A stretch of DNA of 64,000 nt from positions 1,085,452 through 1,149,451 of the forward strand of contig NZ_LT635493.1 in NCBI RefSeq assembly GCF_900120405.1, in the 5' to 3' direction. Each line of letters opens with the position of its first letter. Within the stretch, counting starts at the first letter, position 1. The position numbers and the translations under genes are program-made. The notes below the pieces were generated by a model. The model searched no databases, was not told the DNA's origin, and worked only from the letters and a program-made list of their open reading frames with translations. Of the stretch, positions 16,227-26,072 are shown piece after piece. This DNA comes from Urinicoccus massiliensis (GTDB taxonomy: Bacteria > Bacillota > Clostridia > Tissierellales > Peptoniphilaceae).

Positions 16227-19200
16227 ATGGAAAAATTTGCACCCTTAAGTAAAAAACCGGTTGTTGAAAGAGAGAAGGAAGTTGCCGATTATTGGGATAA
16301 AATTGACCTTTTAGATCGGTCTGTAGATAGTCGGGAGGGCTGTGAGCCCTTTGTCTTTTATGAAGGTCCCCCAACGGCCAATGGTCGCCCGGGGATCCAC
16401 CACGTCATGGCCCGGACCCTCAAGGATCTGACCTGCCGCTACAAGACCATGCAGGGCTTCCAAGTCCGGAGAAAGGCCGGCTGGGACACCCACGGTCTGC
16501 CAGTGGAAATTGAAGTGGAAAAGAAGCTGGGTCTCCACGACAAAAAAGATATTGAAAAATACGGCGTAGAAGCCTTTAACAAAAAATGCCGGGAGTCCGT
16601 CTTTGAATACGAGTCCCTTTGGCGGCAAATGACCAAGGAAATGGGCTACCTCATTGACCTGGACGACCCCTATATCACCCTGGACAACGACTATATTGAA
16701 ACAGTTTGGTGGATTCTAAACAAGATGTATGAAGACGGCTTAGTCTACGAAGGCCACAAGATCCTGCCCTACTGCCCCCGCTGTGGAACCGGCCTGGCCT
16801 CCCACGAAGTGGCCCAAGGCTATGAAGAAATTTCCACCAAAACCGTAACGGTAAAATTCAAAAAATCCGATGAAGATGCCTACTTTTTGGCCTGGACCAC
16901 AACTCCCTGGACCCTGCCCTCCAACGTGGCACTAACAGTCAATCCGGAAGTGATCTATGCCAAGGTCAAGGTGGATGATACAGTCTACTACCTGGCCAAA
17001 AACCTCATCTCCAATGTCTTTGGAGATGCTCAAGTAGAAATTTTAGAAGAATTCAAGGGCCAAGACATGGAATATTGGGAATACGACCAATTGCTTCCCT
17101 TTATCAAACCCGACAAAAAGGCCTTTTTCATTACAGTAGCCGACTATGTAACCATTGAAGATGGGACTGGGATTGTCCACTCTGCTCCAGCCTTTGGGGA
17201 AGATGACTACCAAACTGGTCGTCGCTACAACCTGCCCATGATCAAGCCTGTAGACGAGGAAGGCAAGTTCACCGACACCCCCTGGAAGGGGACCTTTGTC
17301 ATTGATGCTGACCCGGATGTGCTCCACTATTTAAAAGACCACGGCCTCATGTTCAAGTCCCAAAAGATGAAGCACAACTACCCCCACTGCTGGCGCTGCC
17401 ATACTCCCTTGATCTACTACGCCCACCCCTCCTGGTATGTGGAAGTAACCAAATTCAAGGACAAGCTAGTAGAAAACAATAAAAAAGTCAACTGGTATCC
17501 AGACTTTGTAGGAGAAAAACGCTTTGGCAACTGGTTGGAAAACCTAAATGACTGGGCCATTTCCCGGTCCCGGTATTGGGGAACCCCATTGCCCATCTGG
17601 CGGTGTGAAGAATGTGGAGAAACCACTTCTGTAGGATCCCGTCAAGAATTGGCAGACCGAGCCATTGAAGATATTGACCCCTCCATCGAACTCCACCGCC
17701 CCTATGTAGATGACGTCCATCTAAAATGTAAGTGTGGCGGCCGCATGACCCGGGAAAGTGACGTTGTGGATGTTTGGTTCGATTCAGGAGCCATGCCCTT
17801 TGCCCAATGGCACTACCCCTTTGAGCACAAGGAAGACTTCTTCGAAAAGAAGTTCCCAGCAGACTTTATCAATGAAGGAATTGACCAAACCCGGGGCTGG
17901 TTCTACTCTCTTTTGGCCATCTCCACCTATATCACTGGAGAAAGCCCCTATAAAAATGTCCTGGTCAACGACCTGATCCTGGACAAGGACGGCAAGAAGA
18001 TGAGTAAGAGCCGGGGCAACACCGTGGACCCCTTCAAGCTCTTTGACCAATACGGGGCCGATGTGGTCCGTTGGTATTTGATGTATGTATCTCCCCCATG
18101 GTCTCCCACCAAGTTTGATGAAGACGGCCTGAGAGATACAGAATCCAAGTTCTTCCGGGGCCTGAAAAATATCTACCACTTCTTCAGCCTCTATGCCAAT
18201 ACTTCTGGCATCCAAATGGAAGACTTAGGCCTGGAAGGAAAGGACCTGACAGAAATCGACCTTTGGCTTTTATCTAAATACAACCACCTGGTAGCTGAAG
18301 TTGTAGAAAACATGGAAAAATTTGAACTCACCAAGGTGGTCCGGATGATCCAAGACTTTGTTGTGGAAGACTTCTCCAACTGGTATATCCGGAGAAACCG
18401 TCGTCGTTTCTGGAAGTCCGATGCAGATGGGGACCTAAAGGCCGTTTTTGCCACCACCTATGCTGTGCTTTTAGGCGTGGTAAAACTCTGTGCTCCCTTT
18501 ATCCCCTTCCTGACAGAAGAACTCTACCAAGAACTCACTGGCAAGGAATCTGTCCACCTGGACCACTATCCCAAGGCAGACCCCAGCTATTATAGAAATG
18601 ACTTAGAAGAACAAATGGACCTGGTTCGCAACCTGGTAACCCTGGGCCGGGCCAGCCGGGAAAATGCCGGTATCAAGGTCCGTCAACCCCTGTCCGAAGT
18701 CTTAGTAGACGGAAAATACAAGGCCATCATTGGCGACTTAACCGACCTGATCCAAGAAGAATTAAATGTCAAGGAAGTACGCTATGAAGACGACTTGAGC
18801 CAATTCATGAACTATGAATTAAAACCCAACTTCCCGGTAGCCGGACCCAAGCTTGGGAAAAATATCCGGGCCTTCCAAAACTACCTGGCAGAAGCCAAGG
18901 CCAAGGACCTGGTGGACCAATTAGACCAAGGGCCTGTAAGTGTGACCCTGGAGGGCCAAGACTACTCCATTGAAAAAGATGACATCCTGGTCCGGATCCA
19001 CTCCAAGGAAGGCTTTGATGTCAGCATGGAAAACAACCTCTTTGTCATCTTGGACACAGAATTAAGTCCAGACCTGATCTTGGAAGGGGACATGCGGGAA
19101 TTTGTCTCCAAGGTCCAACAACTGCGTAAGGCAAAAGACCTGGATGTGGCTGACCATATCCACCTGACCTATGACGGAGACCCCGACATCCTAAAGGCCA

Positions 19201-19325
19201 TTGACCACTACAAGGACTTTGTCCAAAAAGAAGTCCTGGCCGACAGTCTAACCCAAGGAAAGGTAGATGGAGAAGCCATCTCCCTAAATGGCAAGGACGC
19301 CTATATCCAAATCACAAAGGCATAA
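16227..19325 (+). CDS. ileS: Isoleucyl-tRNA synthetase, type II (eukaryote-like) form
   Basis: Charges tRNA-Ile. 1032 residues, class Ia. The HIGH-equivalent is GIHHV (56-60) within FYEGPPTANGRPGIHH, the KMSKS motif is GKKMSKSRGN near residue 592, and zinc-type CxxC pairs occur (CPRCGTG near 183, CEEC and CKC near 460-500). The active-site sequence and the long C-terminal region place it with the eukaryote-like type II enzymes, known for low sensitivity to mupirocin; that property is inferred. Controlled by the upstream T-box. RBS AAGGAGGAG. Confidence 0.96.
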   Translation: MEKFAPLSKKPVVEREKEVADYWDKIDLLDRSVDSREGCEPFVFYEGPPTANGRPGIHHVMARTLKDLTCRYKTMQGFQVRRKAGWDTHGLPVEIEVEKKLGLHDKKDIEKYGVEAFNKKCRESVFEYESLWRQMTKEMGYLIDLDDPYITLDNDYIETVWWILNKMYEDGLVYEGHKILPYCPRCGTGLASHEVAQGYEEISTKTVTVKFKKSDEDAYFLAWTTTPWTLPSNVALTVNPEVIYAKVKVDDTVYYLAKNLISNVFGDAQVEILEEFKGQDMEYWEYDQLLPFIKPDKKAFFITVADYVTIEDGTGIVHSAPAFGEDDYQTGRRYNLPMIKPVDEEGKFTDTPWKGTFVIDADPDVLHYLKDHGLMFKSQKMKHNYPHCWRCHTPLIYYAHPSWYVEVTKFKDKLVENNKKVNWYPDFVGEKRFGNWLENLNDWAISRSRYWGTPLPIWRCEECGETTSVGSRQELADRAIEDIDPSIELHRPYVDDVHLKCKCGGRMTRESDVVDVWFDSGAMPFAQWHYPFEHKEDFFEKKFPADFINEGIDQTRGWFYSLLAISTYITGESPYKNVLVNDLILDKDGKKMSKSRGNTVDPFKLFDQYGADVVRWYLMYVSPPWSPTKFDEDGLRDTESKFFRGLKNIYHFFSLYANTSGIQMEDLGLEGKDLTEIDLWLLSKYNHLVAEVVENMEKFELTKVVRMIQDFVVEDFSNWYIRRNRRRFWKSDADGDLKAVFATTYAVLLGVVKLCAPFIPFLTEELYQELTGKESVHLDHYPKADPSYYRNDLEEQMDLVRNLVTLGRASRENAGIKVRQPLSEVLVDGKYKAIIGDLTDLIQEELNVKEVRYEDDLSQFMNYELKPNFPVAGPKLGKNIRAFQNYLAEAKAKDLVDQLDQGPVSVTLEGQDYSIEKDDILVRIHSKEGFDVSMENNLFVILDTELSPDLILEGDMREFVSKVQQLRKAKDLDVADHIHLTYDGDPDILKAIDHYKDFVQKEVLADSLTQGKVDGEAISLNGKDAYIQITKA

Positions 19326-19328
19326 AAT

Positions 19329-19937
19329 TTGAAGATCTATATCGTCCGCCACGGACAGACCCAGTGGAATACCGAAAGTAGGATGCAGGGAGCCCTGGAT
19401 TCCCCCCTGACCCAGGAGGGAATCCGGGCAGCCCATGCCCTTAAGGAAAAAATAAAAGACCTGGACCTGGATGCCATCTACACCTCTCCCCAAGGTCGGG
19501 CCCTGACTACGGCCCAAATTTTAAGGGGAGACCGGGACCTGGCCCTGGTCCAAGATCCGGACCTGAGAGAATTATCCGTTAAGATTTGGGAGGGGCGAGT
19601 TTTCGACCAAGTGAAAAAAACCCACCCTCAAGACCTCCACCGCTATTTAAAGGAGCCTCAAAATTACCATCCTCCCGGAGAGGAAAACTACTATGACCTT
19701 ATGGACAGGGCCAGGGGTTTTTTAAACCGCCTCAAGGCCCAGGACCATAAAAATGTCCTGGTGGTTAGCCATGGAGTCACTATCAACGCCCTTTTAAATG
19801 TCATGGAGGGGATTCCTGTAGAAGATTTTTGGAAAAAGCCCCTGGTTCTGGGAACAGAACTTTCCCTTGTAGAAGAAAAGGACGGGGCCTACCAAGTAAT
19901 TTACAGGGCCGGCCCAGTGAATGATGTAACTTATTAG
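19329..19937 (+). CDS. Histidine phosphatase family protein
   Basis: 202 residues of the phosphoglycerate-mutase-like superfamily. The catalytic RHG motif is IVRHGQTQWN (5-14), and the second catalytic histidine is in VVSHGVTINAL. Members include CobC-type and broad-specificity phosphatases; the substrate cannot be told here. It starts at TTG 19329, three bases after ileS, with only AAAGG as RBS, so it is probably translated from the ileS transcript. A strong terminator follows. Confidence 0.85.
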   Translation: MKIYIVRHGQTQWNTESRMQGALDSPLTQEGIRAAHALKEKIKDLDLDAIYTSPQGRALTTAQILRGDRDLALVQDPDLRELSVKIWEGRVFDQVKKTHPQDLHRYLKEPQNYHPPGEENYYDLMDRARGFLNRLKAQDHKNVLVVSHGVTINALLNVMEGIPVEDFWKKPLVLGTELSLVEEKDGAYQVIYRAGPVNDVTY

Positions 19938-19966
19938 AAGCATAGGATCCTATGCTTCTTTTTTTG
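19936..19966 (+). terminator. Terminator of the ileS operon
   Basis: A perfect 24-bp palindrome (19936-19959, centre GGATCC) followed by T-rich sequence. Confidence 0.9.
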
Positions 19967-20034
19967 TCCCCAAAGGCCTGGCCAGGAAGTAGAACAACCT
20001 CCCTTAAGGCTTTTTGAGAATTCCTCCTAATGAA

Positions 20035-20063
20035 TTTACAAGGTCCGCCGGCTATGGTATAAT
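20035..20063 (+). promoter_or_regulatory. Promoter of the EF-G-like gene
   Basis: TTTACA (20035-20040), 17-bp spacer, TATAAT (20058-20063) with a TGG extension, so both -35 and extended -10 contacts are present. Confidence 0.8.
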
Positions 20064-20104
20064 GAGGACATAAAAACGTTATCATATGTAAGGAGGAATC
20101 AATT

Positions 20105-22162
20105 TTGAAGGTTTATACAACAGAAAATGTACGCAACTTAGCCCTAGTAGGCCATAGCGGCAGTGGGAAGACCAACTTAACCGAAGCCATGCTTTTCCAA
20201 TCCGGAGCCATTCAAAAGATTGGCCATGTGGATGAAAAAAATACAATGTCCGACTTTTCAAAAGAAGAAAGAGAAAGAGGATCGTCCATTGGCACCAGTA
20301 TTATTCCCGTTGAATGGCGGAATAAGAAACTCAACATTATTGATACTCCAGGGACCATCGACTTTATTGGAGAAGCCCAAGGAGCTCTAAGGGCCAGTGA
20401 AGCCGTCCTGATGATTATTGATGCCACAGCCGGAGTCCAAGTAGGTAGCGAAAGAATGTGGAAGTACACAGAAAAAATAGGCCTGCCCCGGATTATTTTT
20501 GTCAATAAAATTGACGGAGAAAATGTCAACTTCAGAGCCCTTATGGAAGAGCTAGAAGATAAATTCGGTAAAAAGGTCATTCCCTTTTCCGTTCCCATAG
20601 GAGAAGGCGAAGACTTTGTAGGTGTAACAGACGTTATCTTCCAAAAAGGCTACAAGTACACCAAGGGTGCTCCTGAAGATGCTCCCTTAAACCACGACCA
20701 AGTCAAGGCCACAGAACGGATGTATGAAGAAATCGCCGAAGTGGTAGCTGGAGCCGATGAAGTTTTAATGGAAAAATACTTTTCCGGAGAAAAATTCACC
20801 CGGGAAGACCTCTTACGGGGAGTTACAGAAGCCCTGGTAGCCGGAGATGCCGTTCCTCTATTGGTGGGTTCTGCTGAAAAAGGCATCGGGATTGACATCC
20901 TTCTAAATACCATCATCAACTACATGCCAGCCCCCAACCACGACCAAGCCCATATCGGCTTCCGTTATGAATCTGGGGAAGAACGCCAAGTTTCTCCAGA
21001 CCAACCCTATTCTGCTGTCGTCTTTAAAACCATTACCGACCCCTTTGTTGGAAAAATTTCCATCTTCAAGGTCCTGTCCGGTAAGATCACCAAGGACACA
21101 GCCCTCTACAATGCCAATGAAGAAAGCCCAGAAAAAATGGGCGGCCTCTATATTATGCGGGGCAAGGAACAAATGGCCGTAGATGAAATTTACGCCGGGG
21201 ACATTGGAGCCACCACCAAACTAGCCCACACCCTAACAGGCCACACCCTTTGTGACAAGGCCCACCCTGTCCTTTACAAGATGATGAAACAACCATCTCC
21301 AGTTATCTACTATGCCATCGAACCTGAATCCAAGGGAGACGAAGAAAAAATTTCCACCTCCCTCCACCGCCTCCAAGAAGAAGACCCCTCCTTTGTTATT
21401 GAACGCAACCCTGAAACCAAACAATTAACCATTGGAGGTCAAGGAAGCGTCCAATTGGATGTCATCTTGGAAAAATTAAAGAACACCTTTGGCGTTGCCA
21501 CCAAGAAGGTTCCCTTTATCATTCCCTATCGGGAAACCATCAAGGGCAAGACCGAAGTCCAAGGAAAGCACAAGAAACAATCCGGTGGCGCCGGCCAATA
21601 CGGAGACGTTTGGATCCGCTTTGAACCCTGTGATGAACACTTTATCTTTGCTGAAGAAGTCTTTGGTGGAGCCGTTCCTAAAAACTACTTCCCAGCCGTA
21701 GAAAAAGGCCTGGAAGAAGCCATGGAACATGGAGTCCTGGCAGGCTTCCCCATGACCGGAGTCAAGGCCACCCTCTACGATGGATCCTACCACGATGTAG
21801 ACTCCAACGAAATGTCCTTTAAATTGGCTGCAGCCCTGGCCTACCGCAAGGGGATTGAAGAAGCCAAACCCATCCTTCTAGAACCCATCATGAAGGCCGA
21901 AGTCTCCATTCCAGATGAATACCTGGGAGATGTTATGGGAGACATGAACAAGCGCCGCGGCCGGATCCTAGGTATGGACCAAAAAGCTGACGGAACCCAA
22001 GTTCTCATCGCCGAAGCCCCCCAAGCAGAAATGTATGAATACGCCATAGACCTCAGGGCCATGACCCAAGGTCGGGGATCCTTCACCATGGAATATGCCC
22101 GTTACGAAGAAGTACCCAAGGACATTGCAGAAAAAATTATTGCAGACCATAAGGCGGAATAA
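20105..22162 (+). CDS. Elongation factor G-like translational GTPase (paralogue)
   Basis: 685 residues of the EF-G-like group distinct from canonical FusA: N-terminus MKVYTTENVRNLALVGHSGSGKTNLTEAML, with the G1 loop GHSGSGKT, G3 IDTPGTIDF and G4 VNKIDGE. Domains II-V follow to the C-terminal RGRILGMDQ / QGRGSFTMEY segment. It stands alone, not next to rpsL-rpsG-tufA, which also argues for a paralogue. Exact role unknown. Begins at TTG 20105 behind AAGGAGGAATCAA. Confidence 0.88.
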   Translation: MKVYTTENVRNLALVGHSGSGKTNLTEAMLFQSGAIQKIGHVDEKNTMSDFSKEERERGSSIGTSIIPVEWRNKKLNIIDTPGTIDFIGEAQGALRASEAVLMIIDATAGVQVGSERMWKYTEKIGLPRIIFVNKIDGENVNFRALMEELEDKFGKKVIPFSVPIGEGEDFVGVTDVIFQKGYKYTKGAPEDAPLNHDQVKATERMYEEIAEVVAGADEVLMEKYFSGEKFTREDLLRGVTEALVAGDAVPLLVGSAEKGIGIDILLNTIINYMPAPNHDQAHIGFRYESGEERQVSPDQPYSAVVFKTITDPFVGKISIFKVLSGKITKDTALYNANEESPEKMGGLYIMRGKEQMAVDEIYAGDIGATTKLAHTLTGHTLCDKAHPVLYKMMKQPSPVIYYAIEPESKGDEEKISTSLHRLQEEDPSFVIERNPETKQLTIGGQGSVQLDVILEKLKNTFGVATKKVPFIIPYRETIKGKTEVQGKHKKQSGGAGQYGDVWIRFEPCDEHFIFAEEVFGGAVPKNYFPAVEKGLEEAMEHGVLAGFPMTGVKATLYDGSYHDVDSNEMSFKLAAALAYRKGIEEAKPILLEPIMKAEVSIPDEYLGDVMGDMNKRRGRILGMDQKADGTQVLIAEAPQAEMYEYAIDLRAMTQGRGSFTMEYARYEEVPKDIAEKIIADHKAE

Positions 22163-22184
22163 GCCGACAATAGAGAAAAACCAT

Positions 22185-22214
22185 GCCGGGACTGGCCTAC
22201 AGCCCCGGCTTTTT
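22185..22214 (+). terminator. Terminator after the EF-G-like gene
   Basis: Stem GCCGGG (22185-22190) / CCCGGC (22204-22209) with a 13-nt loop and five T. Confidence 0.75.
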
Positions 22215-22255
22215 ATGTCCAGCCTAAGAAAAATAAAAAGGAAGCCCTTCCAACA

Positions 22256-22284
22256 TTGTCGGGGGAAAAGCCCTGTGTTAGAAT
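22256..22284 (+). promoter_or_regulatory. Promoter of the TPR-map-MATE-cyclophilin operon
   Basis: TTGTCG (22256-22261), 17-bp spacer, TAGAAT (22279-22284). Confidence 0.65.
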
Positions 22285-22302
22285 AGAGGAAGAGGTGACC
22301 TT

Positions 22303-23190
22303 GTGAATCCCAAATATGCCAACTATCTCATTTTAGCCAATGACTTTTTAGAAAAAAACCAATTAAAAAAGGCCCAAAGAGCCTTTGAAAAATCCTTACA
22401 TTTTGCCCAGACCAAGAAGGAGCAGGTGGACAGTCTGTTTGAACTGGCGGACCTTTCCCTGCAACTAGAGGACCCGGCTGGGGCCCAGGACCTTTTTCGC
22501 CAGATTTTGAGCCTGGAAAACCACCCTGGGGCCTACTACGGCCTGGCCATTAGCGGAGAGAGTTTGGGCCAGGACAAGGACCAAATCATTCAAAACTATC
22601 AAGAGGCCATCCGCCTGGACCCTTCTTACACCAAGGCCTATTTTTACCTGGCCCATGTCTATTTTGACCTGAAGGACTATGACCAGGCCCGGGACCTCTT
22701 CCTCCGTTGCCTGGACCTGGAGCCGGAGGACTTTGTCTGCTACAACGACCTGGGCAGTCTCTATGAAGAGCAAAAAGACTACCAAAAGGCCCGGACCTAT
22801 TTTTTAAAGTCCCTGGACCTCTGTCCCAGCTATGCCCGGGCCCTCTACAATATGGGGGTGGTGGAAAACCGCCTGGGTCGGCCTCGACAGGCCCTGGCCT
22901 ATTATGAAAAAAGCCTGGAGGAATACTCCCATCCCTATACCTATCTAAACATGTCGGCCATCTACTTCGCCTTGCAGGAGGACCGGGAGGCCGAAAAGAT
23001 CCTCAAGCGGGGTTTGACCCACCACCAGGACAGCGTCAACCTCCACTATAACCTGGCCTGTGCCTATGTCCACCTAAAGGACCCGGCCCGAGCCCTAGAA
23101 GAATTAAAAAAAGCCATAAAAATAAACCCCCATGCCCGGAATTGGGCAGGGACGGATATAGACTTAAAAGAACTTGTAAAGGAGCTATAG
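22303..23190 (+). CDS. Tetratricopeptide-repeat protein
   Basis: 295 residues made almost wholly of TPR helical pairs: repeated A-x-x-x-Y/F patterns such as SYTKAYFYLAHVYFDLKDYD, DLGSLYEEQKDYQKA and YNMGVVENRLGRPRQALAYY. No signal peptide, so a cytoplasmic scaffold or protein-binding module. The partner is unknown. Starts at GTG 22303 behind GAGGTGACC. The next gene begins at the base after its stop, so they are co-transcribed. Confidence 0.85.
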   Translation: MNPKYANYLILANDFLEKNQLKKAQRAFEKSLHFAQTKKEQVDSLFELADLSLQLEDPAGAQDLFRQILSLENHPGAYYGLAISGESLGQDKDQIIQNYQEAIRLDPSYTKAYFYLAHVYFDLKDYDQARDLFLRCLDLEPEDFVCYNDLGSLYEEQKDYQKARTYFLKSLDLCPSYARALYNMGVVENRLGRPRQALAYYEKSLEEYSHPYTYLNMSAIYFALQEDREAEKILKRGLTHHQDSVNLHYNLACAYVHLKDPARALEELKKAIKINPHARNWAGTDIDLKELVKEL

Positions 23191-23952
23191 ATGATTATTA
23201 TAAAGACACCCCAACAAATCGAAAAAATGCACCAAGCTGGCATCCTCTTAGCCAGCGTCCATAAGGAATTAAGAAAGAGAATCAAACCCGGAGTCAAAAC
23301 CATCGAATTGGACCAATTTGTGGAGGACTACCTGGTCCAAAGAGGGGCCTACCCAGAACAAAAAGGCTACGAGGGCTTCCCCTATAGCATCTGCGCCAGC
23401 GTCAACGACGAAATTTGCCACGGCTTTCCCAGCAACCGGGTCTTGGAAAATGGCGACATCATCACCGTAGACATGGTGGTCCGGATTGGGGACTGGCTGG
23501 CAGATTCCGCCTGGTCCTACCGGGTGGGTCAAGTTTCCAAGGAAGCCGACGACCTTCTAAAGGTCACCAAGGCCTGCCTCTATGAGGGTATTAAAAAGGC
23601 CCAAATCGGCAACCGACTAGGGGACATTGGCCACGCCGTTCAAAGCTATGCCGAATCCCGGGGCTACAGTGTGGTGCGGGAATTTGTAGGCCATGGCATC
23701 GGCCAAGAAATGCACGAAGACCCCCAAGTCCTCCACTATGGCAAGGAGGGCCGAGGCCTGAGAATCCAAGAAGGCATGGTCTTTACCATTGAACCCATGA
23801 TCAATATCGGCAAGGCCGACCTAACCATGGACGACAACGGCTGGACAGCCCGGACCCTGGACGGATCTTTAAGTGCCCAATACGAACATACCCTGGCCAT
23901 TACCAAGGACGGTCCCATCATCCTGACAGACCAGGGAGATGAGGATGAGTAA
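23191..23952 (+). CDS. map: Methionine aminopeptidase, type I
   Basis: Removes initiator methionine from nascent proteins; 253 residues. All metal ligands of the family can be placed: Asp in TVDMV, Asp in WLADSAW, His in GHGIGQEMHEDP, Glu in FTIEPM and Glu in QYEHTLAI, plus the active-site His in NDEICHGFPS. The start directly follows the TPR gene; the RBS AAGGAG is inside that gene. Confidence 0.96.
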   Translation: MIIIKTPQQIEKMHQAGILLASVHKELRKRIKPGVKTIELDQFVEDYLVQRGAYPEQKGYEGFPYSICASVNDEICHGFPSNRVLENGDIITVDMVVRIGDWLADSAWSYRVGQVSKEADDLLKVTKACLYEGIKKAQIGNRLGDIGHAVQSYAESRGYSVVREFVGHGIGQEMHEDPQVLHYGKEGRGLRIQEGMVFTIEPMINIGKADLTMDDNGWTARTLDGSLSAQYEHTLAITKDGPIILTDQGDEDE

Positions 23953-25339
23953 GTCTGTCAATCTCTTGGAGGGATCCATTAGCCGGGGACTCTTAAAACT
24001 TTCCCTGCCCCTAATGGCTTCTTCCTTAATTGGCATTGCCTATACCATTACCGATGCCATGTGGCTGGGTCGCCTCAGCACCCAGGCCGTGTCCTCAGTG
24101 GGAACCACCCACTTTTACGTTTGGATGCTCCAAGCCCTGGCCCTCATTGCTTCAGTGGGGATTAGCGTGGGTCTTTCCCAGGCCTTTGGCAGCAAAAACC
24201 AAGAAGAGGCAAGACGGGTTATGAAGGCTGGCCTGACCGTTTGTCTGGGCCTAAGCCTCCTGGCTGCCCTGGGCCTCTTTTTGGCCAGCGACCCCATTAT
24301 TTCTATCTATCAACTTTCAGCCAAGGCCCACCAGGATGCCGTGACCTATTTAAAAATCATCAGCCTGGGGACTGTCTTTATCTTTATGACCCCCTTTTTA
24401 ACGGCAAGTTTTTACGCCCGGGGCGATAGCCTGACCCCCTTTAAGATTTCCATCCTGGCCCTGGTTTTTAACATCGTCTTTGACCCAGTCTTGATCTTTG
24501 GCTGGGGACCCTTTCCCCGACTGGAAGTAGCTGGAGCCGCCATTGCCTCTGTCTTGGCCCAGGTCCTGGCCACATCCTTACTCCTCTACGCTTCCTACAT
24601 CAGAAAAGGTGTTATCTTCCAAATGAAGAAAACCACCCCCCTGGACCTCCACCATGTCAAGGACATTTTCAGCCTGGGGATTCCGGCCTGTATCCACTCC
24701 TTGATCCACGCCTTTGTGGGGATGGTCCTGGTGAGTTACGTTTCAGGCTTCGGCCAAACCTATATTGCCGTCTACACCATCGGGTCCCAACTGGAGAGCC
24801 TGGCCTGGATGAGTGCCGAGGGTTTTTCCCAAGCCATGACCACCTTTATGGGACAAAACTACGGGGCCAAAAAATTCCACCGCCTCCACCAAGGCTACCT
24901 AACGGGCATGGTCATTGTGGGTTGCTTTGGCCTGGCCTCCACCCTCATGCTTTTTTTCGGCCGCTACCACCTCTTTAGCCTCTTTTTACCCAAGGACTTG
25001 GAAACCGCCTACCATGGGGGCCAATACCTGATTATTTTGTCCTTTTCACAAATTTTTATGACCCTGGAAATTGGCACAGCCGGGGCCTTAAACGGCCTGG
25101 CCTTGACCAAGTACCCGGCCATTATTGCCACTGTCTTTAACCTCTTCCGGATTCCCCTGGCCCTGGCCCTGATGCCGGCCTTTGGAGTCAACGGAATTTG
25201 GGCCGCCATGAGCGTCTCCAGCATCCTCAAGGGGACCTTCCATGTGGCCGCCTACTTTTACTTTCAAAAACGCACTGACCACTTTTCCAAAAACATGGCC
25301 AAGTATGTCAGTAGAATTGCTCAGGAGGGAGAACTATGA
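23945..25339 (+). CDS. MATE-family multidrug/cation antiporter
   Basis: Inner-membrane efflux transporter, 464 residues and twelve predicted helices, the family's standard size. N-terminal [30 protein letters not shown] and the mid-protein repeat [21 protein letters not shown] show the two related six-helix halves. Substrate unknown. I prefer ATG 23945 over 23939 because GGGAG would touch the earlier codon. It overlaps map by 8 bp and the cyclophilin gene by 4 bp. Confidence 0.92.
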   Translation: MSKSVNLLEGSISRGLLKLSLPLMASSLIGIAYTITDAMWLGRLSTQAVSSVGTTHFYVWMLQALALIASVGISVGLSQAFGSKNQEEARRVMKAGLTVCLGLSLLAALGLFLASDPIISIYQLSAKAHQDAVTYLKIISLGTVFIFMTPFLTASFYARGDSLTPFKISILALVFNIVFDPVLIFGWGPFPRLEVAGAAIASVLAQVLATSLLLYASYIRKGVIFQMKKTTPLDLHHVKDIFSLGIPACIHSLIHAFVGMVLVSYVSGFGQTYIAVYTIGSQLESLAWMSAEGFSQAMTTFMGQNYGAKKFHRLHQGYLTGMVIVGCFGLASTLMLFFGRYHLFSLFLPKDLETAYHGGQYLIILSFSQIFMTLEIGTAGALNGLALTKYPAIIATVFNLFRIPLALALMPAFGVNGIWAAMSVSSILKGTFHVAAYFYFQKRTDHFSKNMAKYVSRIAQEGEL

Positions 25340-25935
25340 CCTTAAAACAACTTGCACAAAAAACCCACGGCGAAAAAATTGCCGTATTTGAAACAGACCT
25401 AGGCCGGATTAAATTCCGCCTCTTCCCAGAAGTAGCCCCCAAGGCTGTGGAAAACTTTATAGGCCACATCCAAGAAGGCTACTACGACGGCATCCTCTTT
25501 CATAGGGTCATTGACGGCTTTATGATCCAAGGGGGCGACCCCACAGGCACCGGCATGGGGGGAGAATCCATTTGGGGCAAACCCTTTGAAGATGAATTCC
25601 ACACCGACTACCGAAACTTTCGAGGAGCCCTGTCCATGGCCAATGCCGGTCCCAGAACCAATGGCAGCCAATTTTTCATCGTCCAAGGATCAGACATCGA
25701 CCCCCACATCATCCGGCAAATGAGGGCCCTGGGTCCAGACGGGGGCTACCCCGACCCAGTGGTGGAAGCCTATGAAAACCTAGGTGGCGCCTACTGGCTA
25801 GACGGCAAACACACCGTCTTTGGCCAAGTTTTGGAAGGCATGGAGGTAGTGGATGATATTGCTGCTTCGTCTGTCGATGCCCAAAACCGTCCTTTAAAGG
25901 AAATAAAAATTCAAAAAGCCTATATGGAAGATTGA
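25336..25935 (+). CDS. Cyclophilin-type peptidyl-prolyl cis-trans isomerase
   Basis: 199 residues, cytoplasmic (no signal peptide). Catalytic signatures [27 protein letters not shown] and [16 protein letters not shown] are intact; the tail has [17 protein letters not shown]. Overlaps the MATE stop by 4 bp (ATGA), last gene of the operon before a terminator. Confidence 0.95.
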   Translation: MTLKQLAQKTHGEKIAVFETDLGRIKFRLFPEVAPKAVENFIGHIQEGYYDGILFHRVIDGFMIQGGDPTGTGMGGESIWGKPFEDEFHTDYRNFRGALSMANAGPRTNGSQFFIVQGSDIDPHIIRQMRALGPDGGYPDPVVEAYENLGGAYWLDGKHTVFGQVLEGMEVVDDIAASSVDAQNRPLKEIKIQKAYMED

Positions 25936-25940
25936 AAGGG

Positions 25941-25960
25941 GACCCGCCAGGGTCTCTTTT
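25941..25960 (+). terminator. Terminator of the map/cyclophilin operon
   Basis: Stem GACCC / GGGTC with GCCA loop (25941-25954), then CTCTTTTT. Confidence 0.7.
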
Positions 25961-25986
25961 TACTTTTGGGCCAATAGTGGATAGGC

Positions 25987-26015
25987 TTGATAGAGATTGG
26001 CAAGTATGGTAAAAT
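25987..26015 (+). promoter_or_regulatory. ctsR operon promoter
   Basis: TTGATA (25987-25992), 17-bp spacer, TAAAAT (26010-26015). Transcription should start near 26022, upstream of the CtsR operator. Confidence 0.8.
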
Positions 26016-26045
26016 AAAAAAAGGACAAAAGATTTTTATCTTAAA

Positions 26046-26062
26046 GGACAAAGATGGTCAAA
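26046..26062 (+). promoter_or_regulatory. CtsR operator
   Basis: Direct heptads GGACAAA-GAT-GGTCAAA. The known CtsR site is a tandem GGTCAAA pair with a 3-bp spacer of form NAN; the second heptad is exact and the first has one mismatch. It lies between the transcription start and the ctsR start codon, a roadblock position that implies autorepression. A lone GGACAAA also occurs at 26023-26029. Confidence 0.85.
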
Positions 26063-26072
26063 GGATGATTTT

